A DNA stretch of 64,000 bases from Pirellula sp. (GCA_013822735.1 PNKZ01000009.1:124001-188000); one strand, 5' to 3'. Positions 1-9,868 are shown, numbered from the stretch's first letter. A program made the numbers and translations. Notes: generated from the letters alone by a model not told the origin.

Positions 1-1413
1 AGGAACCACGCGACCATAGGAACCGGTCTTCCGTTCGTACTCACGATGTTCGCCGGTGAGGAACCAGCTCGCTTGCATGTAATAGCCTTGGAAGTAGGCG
101 GTGCCGAGGTTCGGACCGGGGTTCGGTTGTGCCGGGACGTTCGTGGTTTGAATGGCGACGTCGCGATTGAACTGCCCGAAGTACTCGGCTTGCAGGTGCA
201 AACGTCCCATCACGAGCGAGACTTCCGGAATCAGCAAAGTCGAGCCGCTGGAGAAGAAGACCGTGGTGTCGGCGACGTTCGACCAGCTCTGTGCAATGCC
301 GTTGCGGAGCGAACCGCGAGCGCGGAGGCGGTCTTGGCCCTGGGTACAGCGGCGTTCGGTGGTGCTGAAGCCGAGGTGCAAATGGTACCGGCCGTGCGAT
401 TCTTCATCGTACCAAGGTGTCCAAGTGACGCGGCTGGCGACGTCCATGCCCCCCGCATCGTAGCCGAAGACGTTATACGCGTTCATGGTGACGGACGTGC
501 CGTACGTCATCGTCTGCTCATCGTTGTTGTTCCAAAACACCATGCCCGGCTGGAAGCCGTTGTTGAAGCGTCCGACGAAGGCGTCTTGGTTCAACGAGCG
601 TTCCATGAAGTCGAGGAACCGGCTGCTGTTGGCGTGCTCAAGACCGTTCACCGGCTTGATGTTGCCGATGCGGGCCGTGCCGAAGATCGGCAACTCGCGG
701 ACGCCGATCCAGACGTCGGTCGGGGCCGGAATGCCGAAGAACTGCCGGTCGAACGCATTCTTCAGGCCGCCGTAAGGATTCAGCGCATTGGTGCCCGCGT
801 TGCTGGTGAAGCAGTTGATGAAGTCCAATTCGACGGCGAAATCGAATTGTTCGTAAATCGTCCCTTCCGTACCGAGACGCAAGCGGCGGAAGTCGACGGT
901 CGTATCTCCCTGATTGCCGCCGAGGCCGTTGAAGTACGGTTGCGAACTGTCGGTAAAGCCGATCGTGTCGAACTGCGTCCGGCCGCGCCATTTCACTTTG
1001 AAGGCCTTGTCGGCCGTTTCCAGCGCAGCGCTGTCTTTCCAGTTGCCGCTCATCTTCGTGTCGGCGCCGACGATTACGCCCTTGGGGGCTTCCTTCTCGA
1101 CGGCCTTTTCTTCCGCCAAGCTTGCGAACTTCATCTGCTGGTCTTGGTAACGCGATTCCAAGTCGCGCAGGCGAGCTTCGAGTTCTTCCGTCGTCGAAGT
1201 GCCGTTCGTCGGGTACGACGCGAACGTCGTGCTCGGCGGCACGGGCGGAATTCCGGGATCGGCAAAGATCACATTTTGATTCGCCGTCGGTTCGAACGTC
1301 GGCGCGAGCTGTTGCGCGTCGGCCGATCCGGATGCTAGCGCAAGGGACAGAGTCGTGGCCGCGAAGCGCGCGCAAAGGCGCGGCGCAGGCCAGTGAGGCC
1401 AAGAAAAACGCAT
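1..1413 (-). CDS. Phosphate-selective porin (OprO/OprP type), 3' end cut by window edge
   Basis: Reading the minus strand from the ATG at 1413 gives 471 open codons to base 1 with no stop, so the C-terminus lies outside the window. Residues 1-34 are a long signal peptide ending in an ADAQ-like cleavage region. Residues about 75-105 form a charged coiled coil (EELEARLRDLESRYQDQQ), as in planctomycete OprO/OprP-like porins. From about residue 140 there are alternating aromatic/polar beta strands (KWRGRTQFDT, DTTVDFRRLRLGTEG, FDFAVELDF). The family forms trimeric outer-membrane channels for anions such as phosphate. An AAAGG motif lies about 11 bases upstream of the start. Assignment to the porin family is firm; substrate is not. 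The long open frame on the opposite strand is a GC-driven shadow. Confidence 0.85.
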   Translation of the reverse strand, partial: MRFSWPHWPAPRLCARFAATTLSLALASGSADAQQLAPTFEPTANQNVIFADPGIPPVPPSTTFASYPTNGTSTTEELEARLRDLESRYQDQQMKFASLAEEKAVEKEAPKGVIVGADTKMSGNWKDSAALETADKAFKVKWRGRTQFDTIGFTDSSQPYFNGLGGNQGDTTVDFRRLRLGTEGTIYEQFDFAVELDFINCFTSNAGTNALNPYGGLKNAFDRQFFGIPAPTDVWIGVRELPIFGTARIGNIKPVNGLEHANSSRFLDFMERSLNQDAFVGRFNNGFQPGMVFWNNNDEQTMTYGTSVTMNAYNVFGYDAGGMDVASRVTWTPWYDEESHGRYHLHLGFSTTERRCTQGQDRLRARGSLRNGIAQSWSNVADTTVFFSSGSTLLIPEVSLVMGRLHLQAEYFGQFNRDVAIQTTNVPAQPNPGPNLGTAYFQGYYMQASWFLTGEHREYERKTGSYGRVVP

Positions 1414-1874
1414 GAGAGTAAACCTTTTGTCGTTAAGGAGAGAACGCCGTCCAGCGCTCCAAAGACAGCGGTCTAACCACAAGACTCACGACGCGCCGTT
1501 CCTAACGCCGGCAACGAAAGTGCCGGCATTAAGCGTCGTAGTGAATCTGCGGATTGATCGCCGCCTATAGATCAAATCGAACGCCGTGGTCGCGACTTGT
1601 GTTAGGTTCGTGCGTCTCGAAGCATTTGTATGGCGTTTGCCGACGAAAAAGTTCGGCCTGTAGCGGTTGTACGGGTTCTCCTGCCCGCCGTGATCATTGG
1701 GCCCGGAGCACGCCTGAGAGAGAGATGATCGAAGGACGATCACTTCCATGGCGACATGCGACGAAAGCGGATCTACGGCCGTGCTAAATGGCGCGCGGTA
1801 ACCTGTGCGCCGAAATTCATACCGACCCGACTTCGTCGTGACGGCATGCACCGAAAGCGACGAACGGGCAGTCG
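1414..1874. other. Intergenic, 461 bases, no gene seen
   Basis: No open frame here looks like a real protein; the short frames are arginine- and serine-rich GC shadows. It should hold the promoter of the leftward porin. One perfect hairpin is visible, GCCGGCA (1507-1513) pairing with TGCCGGC (1521-1527) around a 7-base loop. It has no T-run on either side, so it is not a standard terminator. Confidence 0.6.
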
Positions 1875-2750
1875 TCAGTCGCTGCGTTTGTGCGCCCGGG
1901 CTCGGGCACTGGCACGTTCGAGCATCCGGCGCTCGTCGGGAGAGAGGCTGTCGTAGCCCGTGGCGTGGATTTTTGCCAAGATGCGATCGACCTCGGCTTC
2001 CATGCTGGTCGTCGGGGCTTCTTCGCCGGGGGCGTGCAGTTTGAGCTTCGGCCGGGGCGTCAAGCTGCGCGGCAGCTTGCGGAAGTTGTCGGCGCTAGGC
2101 AGGATTGCGCCGAGATTCCAGTGGAAGCGATAGTAGCCGAGCGCAAACAGGATACCGGCCATGTGCGCGTCGTAGGCCACGGGATCTCCCGGTCGAGCTC
2201 CGGCGATCCCGAAAAAGTTTGGAACCACGTACACGGCGCCGATGACCCAAACCGGCACGGGAAGCACGCCCCAAATCATGACCGTGCGATGCGGAAAGTG
2301 CAGGGCGTACAACACGACGACCGCCATCACCGCCGCCGAGGCGCCGACGACTTCCGCGTTCGGCTCGTGCAGTACGAAGTTACGAAACAAGACGAATGCA
2401 ACGCCGCCAAGCACGATGCTCGCCAGATAGAACCGAAGAAACTCCGCCTTGCCGAACATCTGCTCCAGCTCCCGGCCGAAGACGAAGAGCATGAGCATAT
2501 TGCCCAAGATGTGAAAGATGTCGCCGGGCGAGTGGAGAAACCCGTAGGTGACGAGCTGCCACAGCTTCCACGGGGCATAGAGTACGTCGGCGTTGAGGTC
2601 GAAGCGCGCGGAGAGCTTGCCGTCGAACATGACGTCGAGGATCCACAGCGCGATGTTGAGCAGGATCAGCCTGCCGACCATCGATTGCGGTGCGCTCAGT
2701 TGATAGCCCGAGTCCGGATCGCGGGCATAATCTCGATCGTTAAGTCCCAT
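1875..2750 (-). CDS. Rhomboid family intramembrane serine protease with C-terminal DUF6576-like tail
   Basis: A 291-residue polytopic membrane protein. Rhomboid signatures are present in order: HILGN (His80, Asn84) in the second core helix, GASAAV with the predicted nucleophile Ser138, and AHMAG with the general base His196. The family cleaves transmembrane substrates within the lipid bilayer using a Ser-His dyad. Six or so hydrophobic segments cover residues 25-210. The cytoplasmic tail, about 255-285 (EVDRILAKIHATGYDSLSPD), matches the short helical domain (DUF6576) often found after the rhomboid core in Bacteroidota and Planctomycetota. AHMAG replaces the more common AHxGG, a conservative change that keeps the His. 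Substrates are unknown. The gene is monocistronic-looking, followed by the porin in the same direction. Confidence 0.92.
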   Translation of the reverse strand: MGLNDRDYARDPDSGYQLSAPQSMVGRLILLNIALWILDVMFDGKLSARFDLNADVLYAPWKLWQLVTYGFLHSPGDIFHILGNMLMLFVFGRELEQMFGKAEFLRFYLASIVLGGVAFVLFRNFVLHEPNAEVVGASAAVMAVVVLYALHFPHRTVMIWGVLPVPVWVIGAVYVVPNFFGIAGARPGDPVAYDAHMAGILFALGYYRFHWNLGAILPSADNFRKLPRSLTPRPKLKLHAPGEEAPTTSMEAEVDRILAKIHATGYDSLSPDERRMLERASARARAHKRSD

Positions 2751-2855
2751 CGGTCGACGCCGTCACGCTCCGCGTTTCAGAAAGATCATCCCTGCCGACT
2801 AGACATCGTCGCCGGCGCGATTTTGCGTCGGCGGCGATATCGGAAAACGGGCCGA

Positions 2856-4046
2856 TTACGGAGCGTTCACGGCCAGCGGAGCCGGACCGGAAGAGCGGGT
2901 CAGCTTGCCGCCCTCTTCCTTTTGCTCCAGCTTGCGTTTGTTCTCCAGAAGCAATTGTACGATCTGCTTTTGAGTTTGATCGATCGCCTCGGCAAGCTTC
3001 GCGGAATGCTCGGTCACCACCATCAATTCCGCCTCGACCAGCGCAACTTCCTTTTCCAGCCGAGCCTTGCGGGCATCCAAGGCGGGAATGGTGACGTCCC
3101 TCAAATTAACGAGAGCTTGCTCGGCGTATTGCTTCTCCTTGACGAGAATCTGCAGCCGATCGTTCATGTCGGACATTCGCGTGCGTGCCGCGGCGAAAAT
3201 GATCTGGTATTCGCGCAGAGGGCGCACGAATGTCGCCTTCTTCGTCACCGGGTCGGTCACGATGTGTTTGCTGAGTTCGGCGTTGGCCGTGATGGCGTCC
3301 GTCGGAGTCTGATTGTCGTTCAGGTATTCGTCGACCGCACCGGGCGGAAGCAGCTTGCGCATTTCATCTTCAGGAACGCCGGTGAACGCTTCGTGCGAAT
3401 CGACGGGCATTTTGTCGAACACGATCCATTGCGCCGCGGCGGCCGAGGTCTTCAGTGCATCCCATTGTGCCGCCGTGAGCGGCAAAGCGGGCTTCAAGGG
3501 AATGATCGGATCGTTAGTTCCCGGCGGGAGACCGTTGACGACAAACTCTCCCAGGTACTTGTCACTACCGGAAGTCGGTTCGGCGGAGTGTTTCACCTGG
3601 AAAACGTAGAGCACCATCTTGTCGAGCATGCCGTGCTCGGTGAGCGGTGCCCGGGCGGCCATATCAAGATTTACTTGGTCGTCGAAGACCTCGAGCTTGA
3701 GCGTGCCCGTATCCGCGCTGATCGAAGCGGCTTGCGGCCGGCCGTACCAAACGCGACTCGCGCCGCGCATCATGTTGTCGCGCGCGGTGCGCCATTGCAC
3801 GAGGCCGGGAACACCGACAACCGGCTTCCCCGGAACCAATTCCTTCGTTTGCGATTGGAAATCGCCGTAAAGGAGGAGGTCGTGTTCCTTTTGCTGCTTC
3901 TCAAGCGCAACTTGAAGATCACGTACCTTCTTGTGCCATTCGTTTTGGACGTTCAGCACCGACGCGGCGAGGTACATCACCGGGAAGACGGCCACGATCA
4001 CCAAACCGATCAATACTTTCGTCAGTATGCTCATCGCCCGCCGCAC
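2856..4046 (-). CDS. Membrane-anchored coiled-coil protein of unknown function
   Basis: A 396-residue protein with one N-terminal transmembrane helix (residues about 6-28) followed by a short coil (about 34-55). A central non-repetitive region contains VVGVPGLVQWRTARDNMM, and a long C-terminal coiled coil (about 275-385) ends in a charged tail. The topology suggests a periplasmic or cytoplasmic scaffold tethered to the inner membrane. The first start is GTG at 4046; ATG at 4034 (MSILTKV) is an equally good alternative and would remove four residues. I do not recognise a characterised family, although proteins of this shape are common in planctomycete genomes. The rhomboid gene lies 105 bases downstream in the same direction, so co-transcription is possible. 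Confidence 0.8.
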   Translation of the reverse strand: MRRAMSILTKVLIGLVIVAVFPVMYLAASVLNVQNEWHKKVRDLQVALEKQQKEHDLLLYGDFQSQTKELVPGKPVVGVPGLVQWRTARDNMMRGASRVWYGRPQAASISADTGTLKLEVFDDQVNLDMAARAPLTEHGMLDKMVLYVFQVKHSAEPTSGSDKYLGEFVVNGLPPGTNDPIIPLKPALPLTAAQWDALKTSAAAAQWIVFDKMPVDSHEAFTGVPEDEMRKLLPPGAVDEYLNDNQTPTDAITANAELSKHIVTDPVTKKATFVRPLREYQIIFAAARTRMSDMNDRLQILVKEKQYAEQALVNLRDVTIPALDARKARLEKEVALVEAELMVVTEHSAKLAEAIDQTQKQIVQLLLENKRKLEQKEEGGKLTRSSGPAPLAVNAP

Positions 4047-4462
4047 CTGGGTTGTGGGAACCTTACTATTCTAGATCGAAGGGCTTAGCCGTGTTGTCGA
4101 AAAAAGCCGCGGTTCGATCGATCGCGCTATTTCCGTCGACAAGGCTCTGTTCTCAACGAAGCGGTATCCCTAAATACGCACCTGTAAATCGTACGGATCG
4201 CACTTCCTGACGAACGTCGTTGCCGCGACCTCCAGTAGGAGTCGCAAGAACGGCGAAAACCGTTGTCTCGGAAAACGTTACGTCGATAATAGGCACCTGT
4301 GCGAAAGCCTGTCAAGTTAGGCAATTTAGGATCTTGCCTGAGGAGTGGGATGGAGCGAACCAAATCGTCCGAAATCCAAAATCTTAGTTCGAAACCCCGC
4401 TTTGGCGGTACAGCCTGCACAATCGTTAAACTTTCACCAGATTGCCGCCGAAAACTGTTCGC
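4047..4462. other. Intergenic between divergent genes, no gene seen
   Basis: About 416 bases separate the leftward coiled-coil gene from the rightward efflux operon, so promoters for both should lie here. The sequence is noticeably less GC-rich than its flanks, with AT-rich runs around 4300-4440. I cannot assign a specific -35/-10 or -24/-12 pair with confidence, and no operator-like inverted repeat stands out. Frames within it are fragmentary. Confidence 0.55.
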
Positions 4463-7105
4463 ATGCTGCGAACACAGGGCGGTGCCGCACATCGCCTCCT
4501 ACCTCACTACCGCTGGCTCTGCGCGCTCGTACTTCTTGCGATCGTTTGCAGCGGCTGTACGCGCCGATATTGGCGCGATCAGGCGGATCGGCAGGTGTTC
4601 GGCCTTTGGAACGGATTCACCGCCGAAGCCGGCCAACCCTCGCGCGAGCAAACCATCGGCATCCGGCCGCAATCGCGCATGTTTGACCCGACCAATCCGG
4701 ATCATCCGCCGATGGCGCCCGACGATCCGGTCGCCCATTCGCGCATGCATTTTGTCGACGGCATGCGCGGTTATCGCAAATGGCACAAGTACGGCTCGGT
4801 CCCGGCAGTCGACGACGAACATTGGCGCGCGTATCTCCCCTACGATCAGGACGGGCGCGTGTTGCTCGATCGAAACTCGGCCGTACAGATTTCGTTGATG
4901 AACTCGCGCGACTACCAGCGCGAGTTGGAAGACTTGTACCTTTCGGCGCTGGACGTGACCTTCGAGCGGTTCCGCTTTAGTTCGCAATTCTTCTTTACGA
5001 ACAATACGCTCTTCACGACGGTCGGGTCGCGCCGGCCCGGCAGTCTCAACTCGTCGAGCATTTTGAACAACAACGCGAACTTTGAAGTCGACAAGCTCTA
5101 CGCCGGCGGCGGACAGCTGGTGGCGGACTTCGCCAACAACATCGTTTGGCAATTTGCCGGCGCCGATACGAACGCCAACGTTTCGATTGCCAGCTTTAAT
5201 TTTGTGCAGCCGCTCTTGCGCTTCGCCGGCCGTGCGCGCATCTTGGAGCGACTCACGCTCTCCGAGCGTTCGCTGATCTACAACGTACGTCAAATGGAGC
5301 AATATCGACAAGGCTTCTACGGACAAGTGATCACCGGCCGTAGTCCGGGCGACGGGCCCGTGCAACGCGGCCTCGGTGCGGGAGTCGGCAATCCGATTCC
5401 GTCGTTCACCGGCGTCGGCGGATATTTCGGACTGTTGCAGAGCCAACAGATCATCAAAAACCAAGAAGCCAACGTCGCGACATTGCGCGACTCGCTCGCG
5501 CGGCTCCAAGAAGAGTTCGACGCCAATCGCTTGAAAGACAAGTTCCAAGTCGAGTTGGCTCGGCAAGCGCTCTACCGCGGGCAGAGTACGTTGCTTGCGA
5601 CGAAAGCCAACTTTCAGACCTCGCTCGACTCGTTCAAGCTCCTGATGGGAATTGCTCCGGACGTTGAGCTGAAAGTCGAAGATCCGCTACTCAAACAGTT
5701 TCAACTCATCGACCCGGATGTAACTCGCCTTACCGAGCTGGCGGGGAAGCTGGCGCTCAAGACGCATCGCAACGACGAGCCGATCACCGATGCGGACTTG
5801 GCCGCGCTGGTCGGCGCCGAGGAAGGGATGCGCGAGGAAATCGAAGCGCATCTCGTTTCTCTCGAGGCCGACTACGAAACGCTGCTCGGAGCCATGCCGG
5901 CGCGCGAAGCACAACTTACGACATTGCTGAATCGCCCCGAAGTGGTGCGCGGCGAAGTCGAGCGCGGCGCCTATTCCATCGAAGCGCTTCAAAATCGCGT
6001 GAAGTCGCTCCGCGTCGACATCGATGGCCTCAAGAAAGGCTTCGCCGCCACTTGGGAAGGTCTCGAGAAGATTCGCACCGATCTCGCGACCGGCAACCAA
6101 GCGGATATTCGCGAACGCCTCAAGCGCTCGTATCCCGACCTCTCCAGCCAATTGCTGGCGCTTACTTTGGCCAAGGCTCGAGCGCGCGTCGATGCCGTGG
6201 TTTGGGTGCCGATCGAACTTTCGGCGTCCGACGCGCTGGAAACGGCGCGGATCAATCGCCGCGACTGGGCCAACGCTCGGGCGCAGCTCGTCGATATCTG
6301 GCGGCTCATCGAGTTTAACGCCAATGCGTTGAAGTCGGGCCTTAATGTGACGTTCGCGGGGGACGTTCAAACACGCGGCGACAATCCGATCAACTTCAAC
6401 GGCTCGACCGGCCGACTCGTCGCCGGTTTGCAATTCGACGCGCCTCTGACGCGCATGATCGAGCGCAACACCTACCGCGGCGTGCTCATCGACTACCAGC
6501 GCAATCGCCGGGCCTACATGCAGTTTGAAGATCGCGTCTCGCAGAACTTGCGTTTGATTTTGCGTACGCTCGAGTTGAACCAGCTGAACTTTGAAATTCG
6601 TCGCTCGGCGATTCAAGTCGCTATTCAGCAGGTCGACTTGGCGCGGGAGAACCTCAATCGCCCGCCGCGCATTAATGAAACGGCGGAAGCCTACGCCGTG
6701 GCTCGCGCTTCGATCGGTCGCGACTTGGTCTCGGCGTTGAGCGACTTGCTCGATACGCAGAACGACTTCTTGAACGTTTGGGTCACGTACGAAGTGCAAC
6801 GCTTGAATCTCGATTTCGAGATGGGAACGATGCTGCTTGACGACCAGGGAATGTGGATCGATCCGGGGCCGATTCGCGTCGACCCGAATGCGGCCGTCAA
6901 CGACCGTTTGATGGGCGATCAGGACCCCAACGAAGCCGATGCTCCGTTGCCCCTGCCGCCATTGCCGCCACGCGAGGAGTTTCCGGAAATTCGCATCGAG
7001 GGAGTGCCGGCGCCGCAGCCGCCGGAGCCGTTGCCTCCCCCAGATGCGCGGGTTCCCGGGCCGGTCGTGAAACCGGTTGCTCCGCCGGGACCGATGCCTA
7101 ACTAG
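4463..7105 (+). CDS. TolC-family outer-membrane efflux protein, unusually long
   Basis: About 880 residues from ATG 4463; an upstream TTG at 4442 is possible but less likely. Residues 1-32 look like a lipoprotein-type signal (LLAIVCSGC), with Cys32 as the candidate lipidated residue, although Cys at -3 is not ideal. The body has the helical pattern of outer membrane factors, including LRLILRTLELNQLNFEIRR and LLDTQNDFLNVWVTYEVQRL near the C-terminus. These proteins form trimeric channel-tunnels taking substrate from a periplasmic adaptor to the outside. It is almost twice the usual 430-500 residues; a charged helical region around 400-600 separates the two halves. The last roughly 60 residues are a Pro-rich tail. 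It is followed by adaptor, ATPase and permease genes in the same direction, so an efflux role is well supported. Confidence 0.88.
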   Translation: MLRTQGGAAHRLLPHYRWLCALVLLAIVCSGCTRRYWRDQADRQVFGLWNGFTAEAGQPSREQTIGIRPQSRMFDPTNPDHPPMAPDDPVAHSRMHFVDGMRGYRKWHKYGSVPAVDDEHWRAYLPYDQDGRVLLDRNSAVQISLMNSRDYQRELEDLYLSALDVTFERFRFSSQFFFTNNTLFTTVGSRRPGSLNSSSILNNNANFEVDKLYAGGGQLVADFANNIVWQFAGADTNANVSIASFNFVQPLLRFAGRARILERLTLSERSLIYNVRQMEQYRQGFYGQVITGRSPGDGPVQRGLGAGVGNPIPSFTGVGGYFGLLQSQQIIKNQEANVATLRDSLARLQEEFDANRLKDKFQVELARQALYRGQSTLLATKANFQTSLDSFKLLMGIAPDVELKVEDPLLKQFQLIDPDVTRLTELAGKLALKTHRNDEPITDADLAALVGAEEGMREEIEAHLVSLEADYETLLGAMPAREAQLTTLLNRPEVVRGEVERGAYSIEALQNRVKSLRVDIDGLKKGFAATWEGLEKIRTDLATGNQADIRERLKRSYPDLSSQLLALTLAKARARVDAVVWVPIELSASDALETARINRRDWANARAQLVDIWRLIEFNANALKSGLNVTFAGDVQTRGDNPINFNGSTGRLVAGLQFDAPLTRMIERNTYRGVLIDYQRNRRAYMQFEDRVSQNLRLILRTLELNQLNFEIRRSAIQVAIQQVDLARENLNRPPRINETAEAYAVARASIGRDLVSALSDLLDTQNDFLNVWVTYEVQRLNLDFEMGTMLLDDQGMWIDPGPIRVDPNAAVNDRLMGDQDPNEADAPLPLPPLPPREEFPEIRIEGVPAPQPPEPLPPPDARVPGPVVKPVAPPGPMPN

Positions 7106-7399
7106 TGCGTCGGTAACCGTTTGACGTCGCCGGCTTGGTGCTGAGGCGAAACCGGTCTTTACCCACGTATGCGGCTTCGTTTAGTGTTCGTGAAACCGTC
7201 CGGCAGCGGATTTTGCGGCTTTGAGCCCCTATCGCAGCCGAATAGAATATAGAACGCCTGCCTACAACTCGATCAGCCCGGCCTACCGTCGCTCCTTGGC
7301 GACGTGTTTGTTCCCACCTTGCGGCCGGATGCTTTTCGAGACGTTTGCCCTGCCTGCTACCTACCTGTTTGCCGTTCCTAGTTTCCGAAGAGGTGCCTT

Positions 7400-9085
7400 A
7401 TGAGCCGAGCGCGAGAGCTATCTTCGCTTTGCCACCGATCGGAATGCGCCGATCCGTTTCGTCGTGTTCGTTTCGTTTCTCAAAACATTCGCCTACGCGC
7501 CCACGTTGCCTTGTGCGGCCGCCGCGTTGGAGGCGCTCGTCTGAAGTTTGTCATCGTTGCGGCGCTCCTGGTCGTTGGCGCAGGCGTGGGTGTTTGGAAG
7601 TTTGCTCCCGCCTCGTGGCAAGGGCCCGCCGTCGCGCCGCTCACCGGGGAAGTGATTGTCGACAAGTTCGTGCACGAACTCGTCGAGCGCGGCGATATCA
7701 AGAGTTCGGCCAACGTCGAAGTCCGCAGTGAAGTGCAATTGCGCGGTAACAGCAACGGCGGCATCGCCATTCTGCAGATCGTGCCCGAAGGAACCTTCGT
7801 GGAAGAAGGGGACTTCCTCGTGCGGCTCGATTCCTCCAACTTGGAAACCGATCTGACGCTCCAAGAGATCGACGTCAACTCGAGCCAAGCCAACGTCATT
7901 CAAACGCAAACCGGCGTCGAAACGTGCAAGCTCGCACTTTCGGAATACGAGTCGGGCACGTTTAAGCAACAAGAAGAGCAGATGCAAAGCGAAGTCTTCG
8001 TCGCGGAAGAAAACTATCGCCGCGCTCAGGAATACGTCCGCTATAGCGAACGCCTCGCTTCGAAGGGTTACGTCACGCCGATTCAACTCGAAGCGGATCG
8101 CTTCGCCGTGGAAAAGGCGCAGAAGGAACTCGACGTTTCACGTACGAAGCTCGAGGTGCTTCGGCACTTCACCAAGCAGAAGATGATGAAGCAATTGGAA
8201 GCCGACGTGAAAACGGCGGAAGCCAAGCTCAACGCCGCCTTGGAGATTCACTCCGTGGAAGTGGCGCATCTCAACCGCGTTAAGGAGCAGATCTCCAAGT
8301 GCGTGATCGTGGCGCCGAAGGCCGGACAAGTCGTTTACGCCAACGATCAAGCGTTCGGACAATCGGCCGACGGCATCTTGATTGAGGAAGGCCGGTACGT
8401 TCGCGAACGGCAGGTCATCATTCGTTTGCCGAACCCGAAACAGATGCAGGTCGTGGCGAAGGTCAACGAATCGCGCATCGACTTGGTCAGGCCGGGCATG
8501 CGCGCGAAGGTCAAGGTCGACGCCCTGCCCGACGTCGAGCTCGTCGGCGAAGTACGGAAGGTGAGCGAGTACCCGACGCAGCAAGCCAGCGCGTTCACCT
8601 CGCACATCAAGGAATATGCGACCGAGATCGCCATCATCGATCCTCCGGAAGGTTTGCGTCCCGGCATGACGGCGCAAGCCTCGATCATCGCCGAAGAGCG
8701 CGACAAGGCGACGCAAGTTCCGCTGCAAGCCGTGATGGAGCGAAACGGTCGCTACTACGTATTGGTGCAAACCCCGGCGGGACTCGAACCGAAGCAAGTG
8801 CAAGTCGGCCCGACGAACGAAAAGTTCGTCGTCGTCGAGTCAGGCCTGGTCGGCGGCGAGCAAGTCGTCATGACGCCGAAGCAATACGTCGACGATCTGA
8901 CGTTGCCCGAGCCGATCGACTTTCCGTCGCGCAAGCAGTTGATGCTCGCTTCGAAAAAGAAGGCGAACGTAAGCGAGGCATCGTCGCAGATCGCGCATAG
9001 CGAGCTCACGACGCGGCCTGCGAAGCGCGAGCCGATCAAGCGCTCCAAGGCTTCGCTGAACGAATCGCACGGAGCCGGCCTATGA
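7400..9085 (+). CDS. HlyD/MacA-type periplasmic adaptor of an ABC efflux pump
   Basis: 561 residues. A single transmembrane helix (about 49-68) follows a basic N-terminus. Next come a biotinyl/lipoyl-like half-motif (about 105-150, VPEGTFVEEGDFLVRLDSS), a long alpha-helical hairpin (about 155-290) and the second lipoyl half (CVIVAPKAGQVVYAND). The beta-barrel and membrane-proximal domains follow (VAKVNESRIDLVRPGMRAKV). The family bridges an inner-membrane transporter to a TolC-type channel. A GAGGTG motif lies just upstream of ATG 7400. Its stop codon overlaps the start of the ATPase gene (ATGA), implying translational coupling. The Lys/Arg-rich C-terminal 60 residues look like a non-conserved extension. 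The start could be later, near the transmembrane helix. Confidence 0.93.
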   Translation: MSRARELSSLCHRSECADPFRRVRFVSQNIRLRAHVALCGRRVGGARLKFVIVAALLVVGAGVGVWKFAPASWQGPAVAPLTGEVIVDKFVHELVERGDIKSSANVEVRSEVQLRGNSNGGIAILQIVPEGTFVEEGDFLVRLDSSNLETDLTLQEIDVNSSQANVIQTQTGVETCKLALSEYESGTFKQQEEQMQSEVFVAEENYRRAQEYVRYSERLASKGYVTPIQLEADRFAVEKAQKELDVSRTKLEVLRHFTKQKMMKQLEADVKTAEAKLNAALEIHSVEVAHLNRVKEQISKCVIVAPKAGQVVYANDQAFGQSADGILIEEGRYVRERQVIIRLPNPKQMQVVAKVNESRIDLVRPGMRAKVKVDALPDVELVGEVRKVSEYPTQQASAFTSHIKEYATEIAIIDPPEGLRPGMTAQASIIAEERDKATQVPLQAVMERNGRYYVLVQTPAGLEPKQVQVGPTNEKFVVVESGLVGGEQVVMTPKQYVDDLTLPEPIDFPSRKQLMLASKKKANVSEASSQIAHSELTTRPAKREPIKRSKASLNESHGAGL

Positions 9086-9786
9086 GGCTCGCAGCCCGAG
9101 TTCAGGACCTCCGGAAGGTCTACCGCTTGGGCGACGAGGAAGTGCATGCCCTTCGCGGCGTCTCCCTCGATTTTCCCGAGGGAGACTACGTCGCCGTGAT
9201 GGGCCCCTCGGGTTCCGGCAAGAGCACGTTTCTCAACGTGCTCGGGTGCCTCGATCGTCCGTCGTCGGGAAGCTATTTCCTCGGCGACGAAGACGTGGCC
9301 CAAATGGACGACGACTCGCTTTCGGAAGTTCGCGCGCAGCGCATCGGCTTCGTGTTTCAGTCGTACAACCTGATTCCGCAGCTCACGGTGCTGGAAAATA
9401 TTGAAGTGCCGCTCTATTACCGAGGGCACATTACCGCCGAAGACCGCCAACGCTGCCGCGAATTGGCAGACTTAGTGGGCCTCGGAAAGCGACTGGGGCA
9501 TCGCCCGACGCAGCTCTCCGGCGGTCAGCAGCAGCGGGCGGGCATTGCCCGAAGCCTTGTGAACAACCCCCGGTTTATCCTGGCCGACGAACCGACCGGA
9601 AATCTCGATTCGGTGACGACGGCCGAAATCCTCACCTTGCTCGACAACCTGAACGCCGCCGGCAAAACGATCATCCTCGTCACGCACGAAGACGATGTGG
9701 CGCATCGGGCCCGACGAATCATTCGCCTGAAAGACGGCGTGATTCAAACGGACCAGCGCATCCGAGAGTTGGCGCTGCAGGGCTAG
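9082..9786 (+). CDS. MacB/LolD-type ABC transporter ATP-binding subunit
   Basis: 234 residues with a complete nucleotide-binding domain: Walker A GPSGSGKST (41-49), Q-loop around VFQSYNLIPQ (91-100), signature LSGGQQQR (145-152), Walker B FILADE (165-170) followed by PTGNLDS, and H-loop His202. The sequence is typical of MacB/LolD/FtsE-like ATPases that power mechanotransmission across the periplasm rather than substrate translocation through the membrane. The start overlaps the adaptor stop by four bases and the permease follows after about 80 bases, so this is one operon. A 15-base palindrome (9783-9797) covers the stop codon. ATPase and permease are separate chains here, whereas E. coli MacB fuses them. 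Confidence 0.96.
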   Translation: MRLAARVQDLRKVYRLGDEEVHALRGVSLDFPEGDYVAVMGPSGSGKSTFLNVLGCLDRPSSGSYFLGDEDVAQMDDDSLSEVRAQRIGFVFQSYNLIPQLTVLENIEVPLYYRGHITAEDRQRCRELADLVGLGKRLGHRPTQLSGGQQQRAGIARSLVNNPRFILADEPTGNLDSVTTAEILTLLDNLNAAGKTIILVTHEDDVAHRARRIIRLKDGVIQTDQRIRELALQG

Positions 9787-9868
9787 TCGACGACTAGCGC
9801 GCTGCGCTCTGCGTCACGGCTAACGAATGCCGTGAGTTTATCCTTCGTCCTTCGACATTCACGGCAAG

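Noticed and set aside
46-1338. 430-codon open frame on the plus strand
   Set aside because: Antisense to the porin, which continues off the window edge. The plus frame has Val/Arg/Ala-rich shadow composition and no motifs.
1507-1527. Perfect 7-bp hairpin as an intrinsic terminator
   Set aside because: No T-run on either strand and no gene ends close enough to use it.
1890-4088. 732-codon open frame on the plus strand
   Set aside because: Antisense to two genes, one with clear rhomboid motifs. His/Arg-rich composition is typical of GC-driven shadows.
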